DNA of 11,670 nt from Akkermansiaceae bacterium (lineage in GTDB: Bacteria > Verrucomicrobiota > Verrucomicrobiia > Verrucomicrobiales > Akkermansiaceae): positions 1 to 11,670 of the forward strand of contig JACMMB010000013.1 of the NCBI GenBank assembly GCA_014379305.1. The letters run 5' to 3'. The position numbers and the translations under genes are program-made. Shown piece after piece: positions 5,793 through 11,670 of the stretch; position 1 is the first letter of the stretch; every line of letters starts with the position of its first letter. The notes beneath the pieces are model-generated. The model made no database searches and was not told where the DNA came from. It saw only the letters and a list, made by a program, of their open reading frames with translations.

Positions 5793-5826
5793 GCTTTGCA
5801 TGGCTTGTGTTTGGAATTTCACGTTT

Positions 5827-5851
5827 CCTGATTGGCCATTGTTCCATCAGG
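5827..5851 (+). repeat. Hairpin just upstream of the nuclease gene
   Basis: CCTGAT (5827-5832) pairs with ATCAGG (5846-5851). After a bulged T at 5833, GG (5834-5835) pairs with CC (5844-5845), leaving an 8-nt loop. It ends 15 nt before the ATG at 5867. It may be an mRNA leader structure affecting translation, or chance; no clear promoter was recognised between the rpsU terminator and this gene. Confidence 0.35.
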
Positions 5852-5866
5852 CAATCAGAATCGATC

Positions 5867-8629
5867 ATGCTCCAAAGGAAATTCCTCGGCTATTCCTCAC
5901 CCTTCCTCCCCAATTTGGTCGCCCACCTGCTGACCGACCCGGCTTCGTTGGCAAACATGCTGATCATTGTTCCCACCAGCCAAAGCGGTCGCATCCTGCG
6001 CGAATCGCTCGCCGCCAGCGCCTCCGCCCTGCTTGCCCCCACTGTCAGCACCCCCGGCTCCCTGTTATATTCCGATGCTCCAGGAATCGCCCCGCCTTGG
6101 CTCGAGAAGATCGCCTGGATGGAAGTCTTGGAATCACTTTCCGAAAGCGATTGGAACAACTACACCGGACTTTTTCCCGTCGTGCCGAAATCCGCTGCAC
6201 TTTCCTCCGAGTGGACCAGCTCCATCGCCGCCGAAATCGTCACTCTTCGTGCCACCCTGCAGGATCACTTCCTAAACCTGTTATCCGCCTCCGTGCTTCT
6301 CGCCAAAACTCCAGAATCCCGGAGATGGCAGCTGCTCGCCCGGCTCGAAACTCTTGTTGAAAAAAAACTCGCTGACTGGTCCTACTCCTCCCGGTCCTCC
6401 GTCCTCCGGAAAAAATTCGCCCTCCCTGATTCCTACCAACACATCATCCTCGCTGGGATAACTGAAATGCCTCCCTGCCTTGCTGTGGCGTTAACCGGTT
6501 TCCCGGGCAAGGTCACAGCTCTCATCGCCGCACCCGCGTCCGAGCAAGACCACTTCTCAAGCCTTGGCCTTCCCACGGAATCCTGGTGTACCCGTGAACT
6601 TCCCTCGCACGCGGAAGTCAGGATCGTCGCCAATCCCAATCAACAGGCCCATGCGGCGGTCGAAGCCATTTCCAACTCAGGCAGTGCTTCTTCTGAAATC
6701 GCCCTCGGCTCGGCTGACAATCAGACCGGCTCCGCGATTGCCCAAGCCCTTGCTCAAAGTGGCTGGCCCGCCTTCCATCCCGCCACTAAGCGAGCCCGCC
6801 CCGGCCTGATCCGCTGGCTTCAGTTGTGGAAAAACTGGCTCACCAAACCTTCATCCCGGCACCTTGCCGCCCTCTTCGCAGTCCCCGAATCAGCCTCTTT
6901 AATCTCCGGAGACCGGGCCCGAAAACTAAGGCTCCTTCACCAGATCCGCGACAAACACCCCACCATTGATCCGGCAGCCATTGTCAAAAAACTATCCCAC
7001 TCCGCGAACACGAATAATCACCACCTGCTAGCCGCCATCTCCGCACTCATGACTCAACGTGAGGTTTTCCTTTCGCAAAAATTCTCCAAAGCCATCCTCT
7101 CACACCTCACCGCCCTCAATCTTTCCGATGAAGTTTCGGTCCATCTCGCTTCCCTGATCAGCGATTTCCTCGATGCCGCTGAGCCCGCTTTTCTAAAAAT
7201 CCAACGCAGCCATATCTTCTGGCTCAAAACCCTTTTGGCGGAAATCCCCTCTCCCCCTGCGCAACCTCCTATCGGCCGCGTCATTGACGTCCAAGGCTGG
7301 CTGGAGCTGCTCTACGAACCGGGTCGGAATCTCGTCATCTGCGGCATGAACGAAACATTCGTCCCCGCACGCGGCGGAGGCGAACCCTGGCTCTCGGAAA
7401 CCATACGCAAGGCTCTCAAGCTGAATACTGATGCCGATCGCCATGCACGCGATGCCTACCTGCTCCAAGCCATGTTGCAAATGCGAGCCGACCATGGCAG
7501 CGCTCACCTCATCTGCGGGAAAAACGGTCTCGGCGGCGAAACCTATCTCCCTTCCCGGCTGCTCCTTCAGGTCTCTCGGGAAACCCTTGTCCCTGCCGTC
7601 AAAAATTTATTTCGTGAGATCGAGCCACCCGAGGTCAACCTGATCTGGGCAAGCGATTGGAACTGGCAGCCGCCCGTTACCGAACTTCCGCAACGCATCC
7701 GCGTCACTTCGCTCAAGGACTATCTCGCCTGCCCCTTCCGATTCTATCTCAAACATCTCGTCCGCATGAGCGTGCCGGAACCAGACAGGCGTGAAATGAA
7801 CTTCCGCGACTTCGGTTCCATTGTGCATTTGGTCCTGGAGCTCTGGGGCAAGGATCCGGACGCCCGCCAGATTTCCAATTCCGATAAACTCAGCAGCAGC
7901 TTCGCCACCATACTTGATGAAGTCATCCTCGACCAATTCGGGAACAATCCCCCTCTCGCCATCCGCATCCAGACCCACCGCATCAACCAGCGACTCGGCT
8001 GGTATGCCCGTGAACAAGTCATCACCCGTGCCGCAGGTTGGGAAATTATCGACGTGGAACGCACTTTCGAAATCCCCTCCAATGACTTCGTTATATCCGG
8101 AAAAATCGACCGCATTGACCGGCACCGCGAGACCGGAGAGATCAGGGTCATTGATTATAAAAGCGGGAAAGTAAAAGATATCGGGCAAGCACATCGCCAA
8201 AAACAGACCGCCAGCTCGAAGAGCCTGGCACACCTTCCCGAAAGCTGCCCCGCCTACCATTCCGGCTATGCCTCCAATGGCAAGCCCGAAGACTTTCGTT
8301 GGATCGATCTTCAGCTTCCCCTATATGCGTGGGCCTATGGAACGGACGGTAATTCGGCCGTTGTCACTACACCCATTCCGACCTATGTGCAGCTTGGAAA
8401 AACGGCGGACGCCATCGGTTTCAAGCCATGGCAAAATTTCTCTCTGGCTGATCTGAACTCTGCAAAAGATAGCGCAGACTGGATCACCTCTTCCATCAGG
8501 TCGCAACGGTTCTGGCCCCCTGCGGAAAAAATTCGTTACGATGATTTCTCAATTCTGGCCAAAAATACCAGCATGGAACGAGCCTTTCACTCCAACCCGT
8601 ATTCCTCAAACCAGCACGTGATCGGCTGA
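5867..8629 (+). CDS. AddB/RexB-like PD-(D/E)XK nuclease family protein
   Basis: This 920-residue protein has the layout of AddB, the non-translocating subunit of AddAB-type double-strand-break resection enzymes: an N-terminal helicase-like part with a degenerate nucleotide-binding loop (IIVPTSQSGRILRE instead of a GKT-type Walker A) and a C-terminal nuclease. The nuclease motifs are complete: YLACPFRFYL (619-628), GSIVHLVLE with H654, KIDRID with D748 and D751, VIDYKSG with D763 and K765, and the QxxxY motif Q816-Y820 in LQLPLYAWA. The lone cysteine C622 lacks the C-terminal cysteine trio that forms the AddB iron-sulfur staple, so no cluster is expected. The first plausible start is the ATG at 5867; the frame stays open upstream through the terminator and rpsU but that is not coding. 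No AddA-like helicase is adjacent. Three in-frame stops (TGA TAA TGA) end the gene. Confidence 0.85.
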   Translation: MLQRKFLGYSSPFLPNLVAHLLTDPASLANMLIIVPTSQSGRILRESLAASASALLAPTVSTPGSLLYSDAPGIAPPWLEKIAWMEVLESLSESDWNNYTGLFPVVPKSAALSSEWTSSIAAEIVTLRATLQDHFLNLLSASVLLAKTPESRRWQLLARLETLVEKKLADWSYSSRSSVLRKKFALPDSYQHIILAGITEMPPCLAVALTGFPGKVTALIAAPASEQDHFSSLGLPTESWCTRELPSHAEVRIVANPNQQAHAAVEAISNSGSASSEIALGSADNQTGSAIAQALAQSGWPAFHPATKRARPGLIRWLQLWKNWLTKPSSRHLAALFAVPESASLISGDRARKLRLLHQIRDKHPTIDPAAIVKKLSHSANTNNHHLLAAISALMTQREVFLSQKFSKAILSHLTALNLSDEVSVHLASLISDFLDAAEPAFLKIQRSHIFWLKTLLAEIPSPPAQPPIGRVIDVQGWLELLYEPGRNLVICGMNETFVPARGGGEPWLSETIRKALKLNTDADRHARDAYLLQAMLQMRADHGSAHLICGKNGLGGETYLPSRLLLQVSRETLVPAVKNLFREIEPPEVNLIWASDWNWQPPVTELPQRIRVTSLKDYLACPFRFYLKHLVRMSVPEPDRREMNFRDFGSIVHLVLELWGKDPDARQISNSDKLSSSFATILDEVILDQFGNNPPLAIRIQTHRINQRLGWYAREQVITRAAGWEIIDVERTFEIPSNDFVISGKIDRIDRHRETGEIRVIDYKSGKVKDIGQAHRQKQTASSKSLAHLPESCPAYHSGYASNGKPEDFRWIDLQLPLYAWAYGTDGNSAVVTTPIPTYVQLGKTADAIGFKPWQNFSLADLNSAKDSADWITSSIRSQRFWPPAEKIRYDDFSILAKNTSMERAFHSNPYSSNQHVIG

Positions 8630-8637
8630 TAATGAGT

Positions 8638-10110
8638 TCACTTCAACAAAGCCAGAATCGGTTGCGGATAGAATCCAAATACCACCGTCGCGATGGTAAG
8701 CACCCCGATGGAAATCCGGGAAATGGTCGGTAGGGTAATTGCTGCTTGGGAACTCGGAGGCATCCACCAGATCGCCCGTATCGTTTTGAAATAATAGTAA
8801 AAACCTGCCCCGGCTGCGATGATCGCGATCACCAGGCCGCCCCAGAGCCGGGACTCGGCGGCAAGCGCGAAGACGAAGAATTTTCCGATGAAGCCTGCGG
8901 TTAATGGCACGCCCGCCAAAGCGGCGAGCAGAACGGTCATCGCCATGGCAATCACCGGGTTTGTTTTGCCCAGACCATTGAAATCGGTAATCGCCTCGCC
9001 ATCACGATGGATGCGGATTTGCGCCAGGATGAAGAAGACACCGAGAGTCATCAGCAGGTAGGTGGCGAGATAAAATGAAACCGCCTCTGTAGAGGTCACG
9101 GACAATTCAGAAACCGGTGTCCATGCCGCAAGCGCCAGGATTAGAAATCCAGCATGCGCGATCGAGGAATAGGCGAGAAGACGCTTGAAATTGGTTTGCG
9201 GGATAGCCGCAAGATTTCCGTAAAGCAAGGTCGCCCCGGCTATAATAAGCAGGATGGTGAGCACTTGGCCCCGGACCGGGGACGTTTCACCTAGAAACGG
9301 AGTGAGGAAACGGATGAGCAAAATGAAACCTGCTGCTTTGGATCCTACTGAAAGGAAAGCGGTGGTCGGCGTCGGTGCGCCTTGATACACGTCTGGAATC
9401 CACATCTGCATCGGCACCGCCCCAACTTTGAAACCGAGCGCCACCAGGACCAGGGCGATTCCAAAAAGTAGCGGGACCGTGTTTTGTACTTTCAAAATCG
9501 CTTCGGGCATGGCCGGGAGGCTCATGGTTCCAGTGGTTCCATAAATCCATGCGATGCCATAAACCAGAAATCCTGTGCTGAGCGCCCCGAGGATGAGATA
9601 TTTCACTCCGGCTTCGAGAGAACCGACGTTTCTACGCATGTAGGCGACCATGATGTAGAAAGTGACCGTCACCAGCTCAAGGGCAACGAAGGCACCTGCC
9701 AGGTCTTTCGCGGATGCCATCCACATCATGCCGCCACAGGCGAAAATCGGTAACGAGTAAAACTCCCCGGTTCCCTCTTCGGATTTCGGATTTTCCGTGA
9801 AGCGGGCGAGAATCTGGCGGTAGTCGACAGCAAGCAGGAGAACCATTGCCGCAGTGAACAATGAAAAGAGTTTGTAGAACCTCGCCAACGAATCGAACTG
9901 GTAAAAATTCCACAACTGCCAATTTGACCAGCCGGCTTCCGGTTTTTCATCAGGTCCGATGGCGAAAAAAGCGAGAATCAGAATCACCGCCAGCCCGATC
10001 GCGCCGGCCAGACCTGCCCAAGATTTGTTTTTCGAAGGGACGAAGGCCTCGGCAAGCAGGATGATGAAGCCAAGAGTGACTGTGAGGGCTTCAAGATAGT
10101 AGGCGGGCAT
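8638..10110 (-). CDS. nuoN: NADH-quinone oxidoreductase subunit N
   Basis: NuoN is one of three antiporter-like membrane subunits of respiratory complex I and carries a proton channel. The 490 residues form about 14 hydrophobic helices. The channel residues all appear: E145 in FVALELVTVT (TM5), K228 in LGFKVGAVPMQMWIPD (TM7), K258 in FLSVGSKAAGF (TM8) and K410 in GFIGKFFVF (TM12). WIPDVYQGAPTPTTAFLS (237-254) and FKRLLAYSSIAHAGF (308-322) are the strongest family signatures. It starts 18 nt after the nuoM stop on the same strand, the normal nuoM-nuoN order at the end of nuo operons. The stop codon lies 8 nt from the stop of the convergent nuclease gene, and I see no terminator hairpin between or just beyond them. 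No Shine-Dalgarno motif precedes the ATG. Confidence 0.97.
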   Translation of the reverse strand: MPAYYLEALTVTLGFIILLAEAFVPSKNKSWAGLAGAIGLAVILILAFFAIGPDEKPEAGWSNWQLWNFYQFDSLARFYKLFSLFTAAMVLLLAVDYRQILARFTENPKSEEGTGEFYSLPIFACGGMMWMASAKDLAGAFVALELVTVTFYIMVAYMRRNVGSLEAGVKYLILGALSTGFLVYGIAWIYGTTGTMSLPAMPEAILKVQNTVPLLFGIALVLVALGFKVGAVPMQMWIPDVYQGAPTPTTAFLSVGSKAAGFILLIRFLTPFLGETSPVRGQVLTILLIIAGATLLYGNLAAIPQTNFKRLLAYSSIAHAGFLILALAAWTPVSELSVTSTEAVSFYLATYLLMTLGVFFILAQIRIHRDGEAITDFNGLGKTNPVIAMAMTVLLAALAGVPLTAGFIGKFFVFALAAESRLWGGLVIAIIAAGAGFYYYFKTIRAIWWMPPSSQAAITLPTISRISIGVLTIATVVFGFYPQPILALLK

Positions 10111-10128
10111 ATGGAGATGTTTGCTGAT

Positions 10129-11562
10129 TCACTTCAAAAGATTGAGCAGGACGTTTGGGAAGAAACCGACGACAAGAAGTGCCATGACCAAAAGCACGGC
10201 CGGGATGCGATCCGCTACGCTCAGATCATGAGCACCTTCGGTCATCTTCACCGTCGGACCTTGGAAAATATTCCGATACGCACGGAGCATGTAAATGGCC
10301 GAAATCACCACTCCCCAAATCGCCAGAATGCAGGTGATCTGAACTGGTCCAAGACCATTTGCAGGCGAGTAATTTTGGAAAGCGGAAAGGAATACGAGAA
10401 TTTCTCCCGAGAAATTGGCCAGGCCCGGGAGGCCGATGGATGCCATGGCTGCGATGCCAAAAATAAAAGCCATCCTGGGTGCTGACTTGGCCAAGCCGCC
10501 TAGATCGGAAAGATCCAACGAACCGGTGCTCCGCTCGATACGATCTGCTAGCCCGAAGAGCAAGGCGATGGAAATGCCGTGCGCGAACATGAGCATGATC
10601 GCAGCAGGTCTCGCCAAGGTATTCTCCGGGACAGCGATCAACGCGGCGATGGCAAGGAAAATATAGCCCATGTGCATCACCGACGAGTTGCCCAAAAGCG
10701 TATCGAGGCGTTTTTGGGAAATCGTCACCATACCCACCCAGAGAATATTCCCAACCAATAATACCAGCAGGGGTGTAAGCCAGACTTGCAATCCGTCCGG
10801 CACCAGCGGCACGGCAATCCGCAGCATTCCGTAAAGACCGAATTTTTTCAGCACACCCGCATGGAGCATCGCAGTCGGCGCCGGGGCGCTGGCATAGGCG
10901 GGAGCTGCCCATGAGTGGAATGGGAACAGCGAAACCAGTGTTCCGAAACCGATGATTAACAAAGCTGCAATGCCCTTTTGAGAAGCCGGATCGATCTTGC
11001 CGGCGGAGTCGAGCATTTCAGGGATGTTGTAAGTCCCGGCAAGTGAAGCCAGCCATACCAATCCTGCCAATAGAACCAGCGAGCCAAGTCCCAGATAAAT
11101 CGTGATTTTCCAGGCAATCCCCCGGCGATCGCCACTCCCCAGCATGCCGATCATCAGAAAGGTCGGAATCAACGCGAGTTCGTGAAAAGCATAAAAGAAA
11201 AACAAATCCGTGGAGGTAAAAGCCCCTATCGCCCCTGCGGCGATTAACAGGGATGAACCGTAATAGAGCTTTTCATTTCCCTGAGGGGCTTTGCCGGAGA
11301 GAACGGCGGCAAGCGCGACAATGACTGACAGGAGCACCATCACCACGCTCATGCCATCAATGTATCCAAAGCTCAGATGCAATGCAGGGCGATCAAGGAT
11401 CCGCAGGGAAAAATTCCATATCTGGTGATTCCAGCTGAATACCGATGCTAATCCCAGGATGAGGTTGACTGCGGCCACGCCGAGTGCGGTTTGGCGGGGC
11501 GGGGCGCCAAGAATAATGGCGATAAACGCCAGAATCGGCAAAGCAACAAGTAGCGTGAGCAT
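10129..11562 (-). CDS. nuoM: NADH-quinone oxidoreductase subunit M (divergent TM7)
   Basis: NuoM is the second antiporter-like proton-channel subunit of complex I. The 477-residue, roughly 14-helix protein is followed by nuoN, supporting subunit M. Conserved channel positions are E128 in FFFYAFHELALIP (TM5), K239/K240 in HAGVLKKFGLYGMLR (TM8) and E387 in ANFSGEILVFL (TM12). TM7 is unusual: GFGTLVSLFPFHSW (205-218) aligns without gaps to the E. coli stretch FAVKMPMVPAHGW (recalled), placing L209 at the essential lysine K234. The following WLPDAH segment is also altered (WAAPAY). The loop KRLDTLLGNSSVMHMGY (284-300) departs from the common DxKRxxAYSSxxHMG form. These changes are probably typical of a lineage subfamily rather than a broken gene, since the frame is intact. 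The start lies 38 nt from the nearest upstream dyad; upstream nuo genes, if present, lie outside the window. Confidence 0.94.
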   Translation of the reverse strand: MLTLLVALPILAFIAIILGAPPRQTALGVAAVNLILGLASVFSWNHQIWNFSLRILDRPALHLSFGYIDGMSVVMVLLSVIVALAAVLSGKAPQGNEKLYYGSSLLIAAGAIGAFTSTDLFFFYAFHELALIPTFLMIGMLGSGDRRGIAWKITIYLGLGSLVLLAGLVWLASLAGTYNIPEMLDSAGKIDPASQKGIAALLIIGFGTLVSLFPFHSWAAPAYASAPAPTAMLHAGVLKKFGLYGMLRIAVPLVPDGLQVWLTPLLVLLVGNILWVGMVTISQKRLDTLLGNSSVMHMGYIFLAIAALIAVPENTLARPAAIMLMFAHGISIALLFGLADRIERSTGSLDLSDLGGLAKSAPRMAFIFGIAAMASIGLPGLANFSGEILVFLSAFQNYSPANGLGPVQITCILAIWGVVISAIYMLRAYRNIFQGPTVKMTEGAHDLSVADRIPAVLLVMALLVVGFFPNVLLNLLK

Positions 11563-11580
11563 GGAGAATATTGAGATCGC

Positions 11581-11599
11581 GCGGAAGGATCATTTCCGC
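11581..11599. repeat. 6-bp inverted repeat in the nuoM upstream region
   Basis: GCGGAA (11581-11586) and TTCCGC (11594-11599) are exact reverse complements with a 7-nt loop. On the nuoM mRNA it would form a hairpin ending 18 nt before the start codon. Its role is unknown. Confidence 0.35.
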
Positions 11600-11639
11600 A
11601 GGGCGAATACAGCGAACTTGGAGCCATGCGAAAAGGGCA

Positions 11640-11662
11640 AAATCCTTCGGCATGAAGGATTT
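11640..11662 (-). terminator. Perfect 9-bp hairpin upstream of nuoM, possible terminator or attenuator
   Basis: AAATCCTTC and GAAGGATTT pair perfectly over 9 bp around a 5-nt loop (11649-11653). Read on the minus strand, the stem is followed by TTGCCC and then a four-T run, a broken U-tract. It could end transcription of the preceding gene, attenuate read-through into nuoM, or be a 3'-end stability structure. The stop codon of the preceding gene is not recognised in the window. Confidence 0.45.
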
Positions 11663-11670
11663 CTCCAACC

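Noticed and set aside
5615..5866. Upstream extension of the nuclease gene over rpsU and its terminator
   Set aside because: It overlaps rpsU in another frame and would read through a strong terminator; AddB-like sequence begins only at about 5867.
7607..8260. 217-codon open frame on the minus strand inside the nuclease gene
   Set aside because: It is antisense to the region holding the nuclease catalytic motifs, shows no recognisable domain, and long antisense frames are common in GC-rich coding DNA.
11393..11668. 91-codon minus-strand frame overlapping the start of nuoM
   Set aside because: It overlaps nuoM in a different frame, is rich in Pro and Arg, and lacks the membrane helices expected of a nuo subunit; it also spans the hairpins.

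Overview
The window looks like an ordinary core-genome segment of a moderately GC-rich, Gram-negative-type bacterium. My best guess is the Verrucomicrobia (an inference, since I could not search databases). The reasons are the set of neighbours, the style of the NuoM protein, a membrane-anchored AsmA-like protein fragment, and the absence of Shine-Dalgarno motifs at every assigned start. I see no prophage, transposase, CRISPR array, tRNA or rRNA.

Layout: (1) 1-433, minus strand: the 5' part of a gene for a membrane-anchored protein that runs off the left edge. It is divergent from hisI. (2) 549-1481, plus: hisI (histidine biosynthesis) and rplS (ribosomal protein L19), separated by a probable terminator. 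A hairpin also covers the rplS stop codon. (3) 1584-3640, plus: an unrecognised membrane-anchored protein with a TPR-like helix pair, then a DUF457/YdjM-type membrane-bound putative metal-dependent hydrolase 35 nt downstream. (4) 3641-5792, plus: a translation cluster of rpsB (S2), tsf (EF-Ts) and rpsU (S21), closed by a strong intrinsic terminator. (5) 5867-8629, plus: a large AddB/RexB-like PD-(D/E)XK nuclease without an AddA helicase partner in the window. (6) 8638-11562, minus: nuoN and nuoM, antiporter-like subunits of respiratory complex I, forming the 3' end of a nuo operon that converges on the nuclease gene with only 8 nt between stop codons.

The most interesting signals are non-coding. 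The 5' leaders of rpsB and rpsU share a nearly identical element of about 24 nt (TTTAAG N CATA N CA(A) ACCAACGAA) at different distances from the start codons, close to the predicted transcript 5' ends. This suggests co-regulation of these ribosomal-protein genes. The rpsB leader also holds two tandem hairpins after this element, like an autogenous ribosomal-protein leader. In the proteins, NuoM has a hydrophobic residue where the TM7 proton-path lysine is expected, while adjacent NuoN is fully canonical. I do not see a clearly new multi-gene system; the leader element and the NuoM variant are what I would follow up.
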